Source: Cafeteria roenbergensis (taxonomy: Eukaryota > Sar > Bigyra > Bicosoecida > Cafeteriaceae). Taken from it: a stretch of 64,000 nucleotides of DNA. Position numbers and translations under genes: made by a program. The notes below the pieces were generated by a model. It was given only the letters and a program-made list of their open reading frames with translations. It was not told where the DNA came from and searched no databases. The stretch is taken from NCBI GenBank assembly GCA_008330645.1, contig VLTN01000002.1:620001-684000 (forward strand), in the 5' to 3' direction. Of the stretch, positions 12,101 through 18,917 are shown piece after piece. Positions within the stretch are counted from its first letter, which is position 1, and every line of letters starts with the position of its first letter.

Positions 12101-15100
12101 CCGCTCGCGCTCCCTGTCGTCCGAGTCGCGCATGAGCGACACCACGGCCGGCAGTGCGCCGCCCTCTGCGAGAGCCACCTTGTTCTCAGGGGCCATGGAC
12201 AGGTTGGCGAGCGCCGCGGCCACCTCTCGCTGCACCTCGGGGCTCTCCGAGCGGGCGGCGAGGATGAGGGGCTCGATCGCGTTGCTCCTGATCACTTCCA
12301 CTCGCACGTAGGGCTGCATGGCCAGGCCGCGGAGCGCGGCCACGGCCTGGAACTGCACGTTGAGGTCTCCCGGAAACGCGAAGCTCACCGCCGCCCGGAC
12401 GAGGCCCGACTCCACGAGCCTGTCGGCGTTGGAGGGGTCGGCCGCGAGGTTCGCAAGGGCGAAAATGGCGTGGTGGCGGGAGCGGAGGTCGGGTCCGCGG
12501 CTGTACTCGATGAGCGGCTCCAGCGCGGCGTCCATAAGAAGGGGGCTGTTGCCCTCTGCGACGGCCAGGTTCGCCAGGGCGAGGATGCAGTAGCGCTCGG
12601 TCTCGCGGTCGCCGAGGGCCTGGGGGTCCAGCCCGCGCCGCAGCACCGAGAGGAGGGGCTCGACCGCGCCAGACTTGACCAGGCCCCCCTGGTTGCGCAC
12701 GGAGCACGCGAGGTTCGAGAGGGCCATCCCCGCCATGCGGTTGCACCCGACGTCGTCAGAGCGGAGCATCGCCAGCAGGCGCGGCACCACGGCCAGCTTG
12801 AAGAACATCCGCGCAAAGTCCATGTTTGCGCACAGGTTGCCGCAGGCCCGGGCAGCCTCCCGGAGCACGAGCGGGTCGTCCGCGTGAAGGCACTCCACGA
12901 GGGGCGGCAGCGCCCCCGCGTCCACGATGCGGGCCTGGTTGGTGACAACCTCGGCAAGGTTGGCCACAGCCGCGCAGGCCTGCCGCTTCACCGCGGGGTC
13001 CGGGTGCCGCATCAGGCCCACGAGCGGCTCCAGGCCGCCGTTCTTGCAGATCTCCACCTTGTTCGCGTCGGCGAAGGAGAGGGTGCAGAGGGCGGGCAGC
13101 ACCTCCAGGTGCACGTCCGGGTCGTCCGTGCGCGCGAGGTACAGCACCGGCTCGAGGCCGCCCTCCTCCGTGATGCGGCGGCGCACCTCCGCGTTGTTGC
13201 CGATCTTGACCAGGGCGAAGGCGGCGTACTGGCGGACCTCCTCGTCCGGGTGCGAGGCGAGCGAGATGAGAAGCGGCAAGGCGCCCTCGTCGATCATGGC
13301 GGCGTGGTTGTGCGGCGCCGTCCCGACGTTGGCCAGGGCGAGCACGGCGAAGCGCTGGATCTCGTCCTCCACCTCCTCGGAGCGTGCCAGGGACATGAGG
13401 GGCTCCAGGCAGCCCATGTCCACCAGCGGCTCCCGCAGCGCGGGGTCCGTGGCCAGGTTGTGCACCCCCAGCGCCCCCACGCGCTGGGAGCCCGTGTCCG
13501 GGGAGAGGAGGAAGGAGATGAAGAGCTGGGGGGCGCCCTCCGCGGTGAGCTCCTCGTGCAGGTCGTGGTGGGCCGCCACGTTGGCCACGGCCCGGCCCGC
13601 CTCGCGCTGGACCTCCACGTACGGGCTGCGCATCACGGCGATGAGGGGCCGTACGCCCGCGTCCTCTGACACGCGAAGCTGGTTCTCCGGCATCTCCGCC
13701 ATGTTTGCGATAGCCGCGCAGGCCTGGCGCGCCACCTCCGAGTCCTCCGACTGCGCGCGGCCCAGCAGCGCAGGGACGGCGCCCGCCTTGGCCACCTCGT
13801 ACTTGTTCTCGTCCGAGAGGGTCAGGTTGGCCAGGGCAGCGCACACCTCCCGCTGCGTCTCCACGTCGGTGGAGCGGAGGAGCATCACCAGGGGCTCGAG
13901 GCCCCCCTCCTGGACGACCTTCATCTTGTTCGCGTCCGACACGCTCAGGCCGCGCAGGGCGGCCACTGCCTGGTGGTGCGTCTCCGGGTCGTCCGAGTAG
14001 GAGAGGGCGATGAGCGGCTGCAGGCCGCCCTCCTCGACGATGACGGCGTGGTTGGAGGGGTTCGACGCCAGGTTCGCGAGCGCGTACGCTACGTAGTACT
14101 GGCTGAGCTCGTCCGCGGCGTTGCTGAGGCTGAAGAGGCTCTGCAGCACGCCCTCGTCGAGCATGGCGGGGTGGTTGCCCGTGGTCGCGGCCAGGTTGGC
14201 GAGCGCCAGCACCGCGTACCGGCGCGCCTCGAGTTCCCTGTCCAGCCCGCCGGCCAGGTCCACGAGCGCCCTGACAGCCCCCTCCTGCACGAGCTTGATC
14301 TGGTTGGTGACGTTCGTGGCGAGGTTGGCCAGCGCCAGCGCGCCGAAGCGGTGGCAGAGGGGGTCCGGGGTGGCCAGGGCGGCGATGAGGGGCTCCGCCC
14401 CGGCCGCCACCATGATCTGGCGCTGAACGTCCGCGTTGGCGGCGAGGTTGGCCAGGAGCCGGCAGGCCTCGCCGCGGGTGTGCAGGTCGTCCGAGCGCAC
14501 CAGGGGCGCCACCGTGGTGAGGACCTCCTCGTCGATGAGCTTCTCGTGCAAGTCCGGCGCCTCCGCCAGGTTGGCCAGGGCGCAGATGGACTGGCGCTCC
14601 GTCTCGACGTCGTTCGACAGCGCCAGGTCCGTGATGGTCCTGATCATGCGGTCGCAGATCTCGACCTTGTTCTCCTCCATCGACGACAGGCAGTTGACGG
14701 CGGCGGCGACCTCCCTGTTCACCTCGATGATCTTGAGGTTGCCCAGCACGATGAGCGCGTCCAGCGCGCCCTCGGCAACCACGCGGGGACGAAAGTCGGG
14801 GGTGATCGACACCGCCCGCAGGGCCGACAGCGCGGCCCGCTGGGCGTCCAAGATCTCGCAGCATGCCACGCCAACGAGCGGGCCGATTGCCCCCTCCTCC
14901 ACGACCTGCACGCGGTGCTCGGGGTTGGAGGCCAGGTTGGCCAGCACCAGCGACGCGTAGCGCCCCGGCATGTCCATCTCCGAGCGCATGAGCTCCAGGC
15001 ACGCGCTGATGCACCCTGCCTTGACCATTTCGTCGTGGGTTTCCTGCTCCGAGGCCAGGTTGCCCAGCACTAACGCCGCAAACATTCTCCCGTTGATGTC

Positions 15101-15403
15101 CTTGGCCGGATTGACCATGTGGTCCACCAGCGGCTTGATCACGCCCTCCTCCGCGATGGGAATGCGGTTCTCGGTGGTCGCCGCCACATTGCCCAGCGCC
15201 AGGGCCGCGAAGCGCTGGGCGTCAGCGTCCCCGCTGGTCTCCAGAATGTGCATCAAGGTCTTGACCGTGCCCTTGCGAACCATGTTCACGTGGATCTCCG
15301 GGTGGGTGGACAGGTCCGCGAGCCCAAACGCAACCTCGCGCTGCTCCTTGGGCTTGCGGACTCGCCGCCCGCGCGCGATTAGGGCCTCCAGGACGCGAGA
15401 CAT
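3116..15403 (-). CDS. Giant armadillo-repeat protein (4,095 aa), single exon
   Basis: One uninterrupted frame from ATG at 15403 to TGA at 3116. Almost the whole protein is tandem armadillo units of about 41 residues, each built around variants of ALANLA, CALANLA or ALRGL. I estimate roughly 90 units from the spacing. The nearest familiar family is Vac8-type ARM proteins, but those carry about a dozen repeats. Breaks in the solenoid: a short Gly/Ala/Asp linker near residues 1300-1335, an Ala-Gly dipeptide run at about 1917-1937, and an acidic, Ser-rich linker at about 2685-2835. The tail from about 3970 has a second Ala-Gly run and a very acidic end (EGEEEDMDV). No membrane segment or catalytic motif is visible. 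It is presumably a large protein-binding scaffold. The partner is unknown. It is divergent from DNAAF4, 370 bases apart, so a shared promoter is possible and a flagellar role is only a guess. Confidence 0.92.
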   Translation of the reverse strand: MSRVLEALIARGRRVRKPKEQREVAFGLADLSTHPEIHVNMVRKGTVKTLMHILETSGDADAQRFAALALGNVAATTENRIPIAEEGVIKPLVDHMVNPAKDINGRMFAALVLGNLASEQETHDEMVKAGCISACLELMRSEMDMPGRYASLVLANLASNPEHRVQVVEEGAIGPLVGVACCEILDAQRAALSALRAVSITPDFRPRVVAEGALDALIVLGNLKIIEVNREVAAAVNCLSSMEENKVEICDRMIRTITDLALSNDVETERQSICALANLAEAPDLHEKLIDEEVLTTVAPLVRSDDLHTRGEACRLLANLAANADVQRQIMVAAGAEPLIAALATPDPLCHRFGALALANLATNVTNQIKLVQEGAVRALVDLAGGLDRELEARRYAVLALANLAATTGNHPAMLDEGVLQSLFSLSNAADELSQYYVAYALANLASNPSNHAVIVEEGGLQPLIALSYSDDPETHHQAVAALRGLSVSDANKMKVVQEGGLEPLVMLLRSTDVETQREVCAALANLTLSDENKYEVAKAGAVPALLGRAQSEDSEVARQACAAIANMAEMPENQLRVSEDAGVRPLIAVMRSPYVEVQREAGRAVANVAAHHDLHEELTAEGAPQLFISFLLSPDTGSQRVGALGVHNLATDPALREPLVDMGCLEPLMSLARSEEVEDEIQRFAVLALANVGTAPHNHAAMIDEGALPLLISLASHPDEEVRQYAAFALVKIGNNAEVRRRITEEGGLEPVLYLARTDDPDVHLEVLPALCTLSFADANKVEICKNGGLEPLVGLMRHPDPAVKRQACAAVANLAEVVTNQARIVDAGALPPLVECLHADDPLVLREAARACGNLCANMDFARMFFKLAVVPRLLAMLRSDDVGCNRMAGMALSNLACSVRNQGGLVKSGAVEPLLSVLRRGLDPQALGDRETERYCILALANLAVAEGNSPLLMDAALEPLIEYSRGPDLRSRHHAIFALANLAADPSNADRLVESGLVRAAVSFAFPGDLNVQFQAVAALRGLAMQPYVRVEVIRSNAIEPLILAARSESPEVQREVAAALANLSMAPENKVALAEGGALPAVVSLMRDSDDRERERYAALTVANVAEVVDGRTQQRLLEEGALDAALSLSESPLEETRREVARSLALFAARTESHEALVRARGHERLLTFLRSRDVLCARFAALGIGNLALSPETHSHVLQRGAMAGLVSLAEAEDAPTRRSVAFALNNLSTNEANHGVLERVGVVKPLISLAARYDDPETHLQAVIGLRHLALHPKNRVDMVAMGVLAPLLELASLGGAVAADGGGTTAGAADGEDADGAARGAGASPLEVQREVAACLRNISLSESNKVAIQRAGLLPVLLALARQGDVELAHQAMGVVANLAEVLENQGPMVEAGTLQHLKFLLASSDSLEVQREAARAMGNLSAEFGHTAELAAEGAFAPLVRALASPDALVQRYAAMGLGNLAVTPGNQTRLVEEGAALAELVALARLKNGDLDSARYALVALCNAAANPTTHEALVAEGTVRLFVSGMQSSDSESRNAAVHGVANFAAVPANHGVLMEEGALLPLVKAAGDADDETKLRAVSALRGLAVREEIRRDIVVSGGLEPLLKLTTHDDAAVQQEVLAALCNLSLSGVIGDQSTKFVSATPVAQLVNFLCSADATYRLYGALTLGNAAADGAQREAIMDTGALSSLVSVAGAADLETQRAIAFSLCNLTASVHHRRSIVEEGGLVPIVSLACSDEASDQLAAHAALRAIASHPFARVAIVREGALEPMALSGRRCTDVRVLRQVAECACSLALAEKNRLAMVESDFRPVLVALASHVDARVSAFAAGALASLAENTRTHAVLAGETRVIARMSRLADPSVRRGRVFEWLLRRGEHVVADALAHAVGEAADSGQAGGAAPEAGAGAGAGAGAGAGAGAGAGAAATAAESGAGGASAAAAAVGVPPAQVLGEDGEVGMGETPLGGELSADDVRVAIRRSAALDDAQQAVTAATDPDWAANVVLLRREVARFLANMATRHASHGFLIENGAVSALVTGLEDEDESVRHFAALGLANLTTRRTFHDRVMRAKAAPALVAAALHAEPPRPRRYACLALGNLCASGRHNEELLAAGLLGALAPALQADAEPETRFHAAFAVSRLAADASAHPAATAAPGIVEGLVATAACPDAPARCQATCALRRLAEHASCRPRIVSAGGLEALADSGLQPAVEEQREAAGCLSNLALDDGSKAPIARHRVLRTTIELCKSGDAETARHATGALANLAEDREAHARLVSEAGVHFVIQLMWSKHLPVYREATRAMANLAASRAVHKTFLAENGMRALIRVAKIGDSDKPLAYCAALALRNVLVNAETHASCVENAGIAPMLALCRAEQLPTRIHAATALRDLCADPAYKLRLQESGAGTLAAELMASSSVPLRALGATCVRYLCIKPLLKPRLVKDGVLGPLVACADQALADTPHGLDLQAHTAGALSSLAERVDSHEAMLRAGALEALAMTARVPSDRAQRESACALARLSANGDLHATGTFPEETLRSLVHLATSPDQLTGRYACMAIGNLAVTRDNQVAIARLGAAPPLVWLLASPFPDVAHYASRALYRLAGAPENQALIRVDGAVPRLIALLASPYEPTQRCAAMALCNLATDARNCAAIRHYGGLRAIAALLQAPLPAEEQDEMQHEGSDPAGSGAAVAGSASRESKDGSDGDDLDEDLARDRRAEPPDDSGAGVVALETLPLTGEADGDDAVTAAHPAAGPAAPIIEDPGAKAAAAKARAARAEAAAKLGVGDAGAGPEASAPDVDGAEVASRVAVASRRARRFAAMALCNLSAERDMQTALAEEADAVPCVVRECAATTDADTRRFCAMTLCNLACHERIRRRLVLDGSLDPLVALTKSMSVEAQRAAALAVFNLSMNQHNLESIVAAGGAAPLIARSESPDADVRRYAVMTLCNLAANEGTRESATRGGGLQAMVRAASDDDDEVRHYASVGLCNLAIAPQVQVQVVAHGGLRPLLEMAAADDDLDMQRHALMALANVASNEENLRELLDRGLIAIALRRANSDEPDIRQFAAFVLANLSAHAHLLSKLGEGGAIHSVVELAASEDPNCRCLGVAALRRLADEPGNRPLEVEAGALGALAAAAQSEHVETQRETAVAIFNVTLDDVAKPAAAADPALMGGLVVLCQSPDEEVARFACGALANIAEDLATHPSISAVGGGRFMVGLIHHGSIEVHREASRALANLLASFDVHGDVIAAALPGIARLAFTSDEECRYHASLAYRKLAPNLAAHDGIMEHDGGRALVQLAAVRDPRTRRQAAIALRDLCANPEHKAFLAEVGVVDSLFQLSRDPSPELQCAALAGLRHLSLDDRLKAAIVQDGASSVVLRVASSRVPDIQAQVCGLVANLAEDLENQAPLVEDGIVPPLVTLGGEENDEIQQDVARALANLASNEENHVAMHQQGALGRLLALTDSPDDVCQRYAAMGLRFLVSHPVCRIAIVAEGELRSFVNLAQTPLIDFQRTAAVAFSSFSLAEENRAAICREGALSQILSCMLFPDLQVQRDCAFALANLADSVEHHDDIAREGGLDVLAKAGLSDDARVQREVARALSCLTLNDAYRTPSLDSGCLPTLFALSRSMDVATQRFATLALCNLAAGDLKKRLVDEGSAKPLINLARFPDAEVQRYAALALAALVLGDHGNNKLRVTEAGATRPLVDLARLPDVEVQRCSALALACMCVGRKERPKLAVMADEGLLPLVALAASPDAEVQRAATFALGSLAESVDVRSKIVELGGVGTMVEQARASDDLEVRRNCGYFIALCAEAAEYHDELVQEGGIESLVFLLGLEDGETQEYASFAVAHLASNREYQVPIVRAGALPPLVAMMAVTAEPRHYAGLALLKLADNFENHLALAEAGAVQALLRLARSRAADEELQYKAALTVGHLASNAVRLVPAGQRAPKNFAGDGNVGPKLVTISGDKRAGKDTTAAEAMAMAAEAAGAEGSAHYGARRTAAAGAGAGAGAGAGEDGASGATDLPVGSIARQYAESRTQDYLEREVARGRAAGALSAGELEALPEGEEEDMDV
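9595..9655. repeat. CCCCTG hexanucleotide microsatellite inside the ARM gene
   Basis: About ten tandem copies of CCCCTG on the + strand. On the coding strand they encode the Ala-Gly run that separates two blocks of armadillo repeats. Unit length keeps the frame, so copy-number change would only alter linker length. Confidence 0.9.
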
Positions 15404-15773
15404 GAGGCTGGCCCGTTGCGGCGGAAGCCGGCCGTCTGACTGCTCGGGCTTGGGCGCCTGGCCGGACGCTGTCCTTCCAGAAGCTGTGGGGCAGCGGACG
15501 CGCCTCGCTTGCCCCGGCCTGGGCCCCCGTGCCTTGTGCTACCCGGGGCGCTCGGGGCGCCGGAGCGCCTCGCAGCAACCGGCTGCTTGCCACGACGCTC
15601 TGAGTCGGCTGAACGGCTCTGCCGCCGCCGGCCTGCCGCTGTCCGATCCCGCCCCAGGCACCTGAGCCCAGCAGAGAGCCGCGGCCGGCCTCGCGGGAGC
15701 CCGGCAGAGGCGTGCGTGGCAGGGGCGCAGCGAGAAGCGGGCCGGCGGAGGACTGCCGCTTGCGAGAGCAGCC
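15404..15773. promoter_or_regulatory. Divergent promoter region, ARM gene / DNAAF4
   Basis: These 370 bases separate the start codons of the giant ARM gene (-) and DNAAF4 (+). The region is GC-rich with no clear TATA box. It must hold both promoters and 5' leaders, which makes co-regulation possible but unproven. Confidence 0.5.
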
Positions 15774-18743
15774 ATGCCCATCACGCCGGAGCTGACCTGG
15801 GAGCAGGATGCCACCGCGGTGCGCGTGTTCATCCCGCTCAAGGGAATTTCTCGCAAAACTGTGGACTTGTACGGTGAGCTTGCCAGGTTGCGGCTGTCCG
15901 CCGCGACAGCCGCCGCATTCAAACGACCGAGCTTGAGGCGTTGGCCGTTCCCTGCAACACCCTGCCACGCCTGCGGCCGCGCCCCGCCCTCTTTGCGCCG
16001 CAGCCTCCGAAACGTTTGTCAAGGTCAACTTTCTTCCGTACCTGCTCATGCTGGACCTGCATGCGCCGATCGCGGACCATGACGCGCGAGCCAGCTACAG
16101 AGACGGCATGCTCGTGCTCAGCCTTCCCAAGCAGCACGAGGGCGCCTGGCCCGCGCTGCAGGCGGAGGGCCTGGACAAGGCCGCCTTGCGCGACCGCCGC
16201 GAGGCCTCTATGGAGAAGCGGCGCAACGAGGACGAGGCGCTGGGCAAGGCGCGACGCCAGCGGCAGCAGGAGGCTTCAGACCTGGCCTTCCGGCGGCAGA
16301 TGGCGCTTGAGAACGCAGAGAGGGAGCAGCTGGAGGCGCGCAAGGCAGAGGCCAAGGACGAGGCAGAGGCACGCGTGTACGAGGCGCTAGCGCGTGTGCA
16401 AGCGGAGGCGGCCGCCGGGCGGTCGGCGAGGCCCGCCGCTGCCGCTGCTGCTGCTGCGACGGCTGTGACTTCGCCGGATGCTGGCGAGGACCCAGGTGCC
16501 CCCGAGGAAGCACCTGCCAAGCCGGCGGGTGCGGCGTCCATCACGGCCGAGTCGGCCGCGTCGCCGGCCGCGGCCCAGTCCCCGAGCAAGAAGCAGCCCG
16601 CCTCCGATGCGCCAGCCATTGTGTTTCTGCCGCCCCCCCGGTCCAACGGCGCGCCAGCCAAGGTGCCCATTCGCTTCACCGAGAGGGCCTTCCCAACTCC
16701 TCTGCGGCAGTCAAAAAAGGGTGAGCGCCCGGACGCAAACTCCGCTCATCCAGCAGCAGCTGCTGCTACAGAGCGCTGCCTCGCCGTTGTGACCGGCCCG
16801 CCGATGTTGCTGCGTTCGTAGCTGTGGTGCCTGGAAATGGCGCTGTGGGGCCGTGCCGGGATGGCGAGCGTGCGACGCAACAGGCTCCCTCCGCCTTGCC
16901 CCCATGCCTCGTTCCGCCCGGCGGAAGCGTTGCCTACCGACGGCCGTCGTTGCGTGCTCCCATCGGCCCCTCCGCCCCGCAGCCGAGGAGGATGACTGGA
17001 TGGCGCGGAACAAGCACCTGATTGACGCGCGCCGGCGGGCGGTTGCCAAGGACGCAGCGGATGCCATTGGCGAGGAGGACGCTAGCAGCATTCAGGACCG
17101 AGACCGTGAGCGACTGCTACAGCGCCAGCCATGCGCCGCGAGCATTGGGGTCGTGCCCCCCCTCCGGGCGCTGCTTGCTGCGCGCGCCCCCCCCCTCCCC
17201 CTTCCCCATCCCACCCCACCCAACACACACAAGCAGCGCAGCGGCGTGGCCAAGGCCACGCACCGCGTCGGTCGGGCTTGACTGCGAAGCGGTGCTGCAG
17301 CTCAAGCCCCTTTCAAGCCTCGTGATTGCGCGTCGCTGCCCGCCGCAGCCGACTGGCTCAAGGCCAAGGGGGACGACCTTCTCAAGGCAGGCGACTTGGC
17401 CGGCGCCGCAAACGCCTACGGAGCGGCGCTACAGAGGGACCCCGCGCATCTCGGGGCCCTCGGGAACAGGGCCGTGGCCAGGCTTCGCTTGGGACACGAC
17501 ACCGCGGCGGCGCTGGACTGCACCACTGCGCTGAGCCTGCTTCCTCGGCCGCCCGTGGACCCGGCGCCAGCCTTGCCGCCCGTTGACCTGGCCCTGCTGC
17601 GGAAGCAGGCGGACGCAGCGGCTGCGCTGGCGGCGGAGATGAGCACCAAGGGAAAGGGTGCGCCGGGACCGGCCGCGCCCTCTGCCGAGGCATCGGAGGT
17701 GCGGAGCGATAGGCGAGCAACCATTGCCGCCGCAGAGACTGCGGACGCGGCCGCAGCGCTCATCGGCAGCGCAGGAGTCAGCGAGCGTCCCGAGCTGTCC
17801 AGCGCGACGCCACTTGGGCCGCGCCGGGCGCTCCAGCGCTGCCTGGCGAGGCGCGCGGCGGCGCTGCTGCACATGGGCCAGTTTGCGCGCGCAGCCGCCG
17901 ACTTCCGCGCTGCCGCCGAGTGCGCGCGGCGGGACCCGGGGGCGGGCGCCAGCGGGCCCAGCCCGGCCAGTGTGGCTGCTGCACTGGAGGAGGAGGCTGC
18001 GAGCGCCGACAGGCTGCTCGAGGCCGAGACCCTCAAGCGGAACGGAGATGCGCAGCTGCTGGCCAAGGACCCCGCGGCGGCTCTGCCGCACTACGCTGCC
18101 TCGCTGGCGGTCCAGCCTGGGTTCGTGCCGGCGCTGGTGAACCGTGCGGGGGCTCACGCGTCGCTCAAGGACCTGGCAGCGTGCGAGAGGGACGCCTCCG
18201 CCGCGCTGGAGGCGCTCGGCATCGGGGAGGCCGAGACCAGCGTCGCGGCGGCCGTGCAAGCCTGGGCGGCGGCAGGGGAGATGCCCGCGTTCGTGCCGGC
18301 GTGGGGCAGCGTGCGCCTCAGTGCTTGGATCAAGACCGCGTGCCTGAGGCGGGCAGCTGCCCGCATGCGGATGGGCAGGCCGAAGGATGGTGAGCCGCCC
18401 TGTGCCTCCCGCCCCAGACTCCTCAGCGTCTTCTCCCCAGAGCGCGGGGCCGCGCTCGTCGCCACTCAAGCCCGCGGCGCAGCCTCGGCTCCGCGCCAAC
18501 CGCTCGTTGTGCGGCAACAAAACCCTCTCCCCACCTGCTTCACTTGTCCCCCCCCCCACTTTGCCCTCCGCGTCGCGAGCCGCAGCGTCGAGGGACTTTC
18601 GAAAGGCCGTGGAGCTGGACCCGCTCAACGCTCGCATCATGAGGGACATGCAGCAGGCAACGGCTGCCGTGCTTGTGGCCACAGGCGCCGTGCGCGAGTC
18701 CACAGTCGAGGCAGAAACGGCGTCCGCAGCGGGAACGGCGTGA
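15774..18743 (+). CDS. DNAAF4: DNAAF4/DYX1C1 dynein axonemal assembly factor
   Basis: Cytosolic HSP90 co-chaperone that preassembles axonemal dynein arms. Exons: 15774-15873, 16004-16720, 16983-17105, 17349-18389 and 18586-18743, giving 712 residues. All four donors are GTGAGC and all acceptors CAG, with phases that join correctly. The N-terminal CS (p23-like) domain includes LTWEQDATAVRVFIPLKG and, across intron 1, FVKVNFLPYLLMLDLHAP. Both match the animal protein closely. A charged coiled segment follows, then the family motif RFTERAFPTPLRQSKK, then EEDDW and the TPR start DWLKAKGDDLLKAGD. The TPR part is longer than usual: exon 4 adds about 270 residues with a second TPR block (GDAQLLAKDPAAALPHYAASL) before the last helix DFRKAVELDPLN. 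Human DYX1C1 has 420 residues. The last acceptor could also be six bases upstream (18579), still in frame. Presence implies motile cilia. Confidence 0.93.
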
Positions 18744-18917
18744 GCAGCGCTGCATGCGTGCTGCGCAAGCGTCCCGCTCCTGCAACAACTGTGAGCCGTT
18801 TCTTGGGCACGCGCGCCTCACACAACAGTGACCTCCACTCGCGTCGGCCGTTCTCGCAAACGCCGCACCGGCGCAGCACCACGCAGCGTCCGCCGCTTCA
18901 GCGCGAACGGGCAGGGC
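18744..18917. other. Convergent intergenic gap, DNAAF4 / LRR gene
   Basis: These 174 bases lie between two converging stop codons. They are the 3' ends of both genes, with nothing else visible. Confidence 0.5.

Noticed and set aside
9839-13669. A 1,276-codon open frame opposite the ARM gene, and many other long antisense frames
   Set aside because: High GC and strong third-base bias remove stops from shadow frames. The translations are Arg/Gly/Ala/His-rich noise with no domain, while the other strand encodes clear armadillo repeats.
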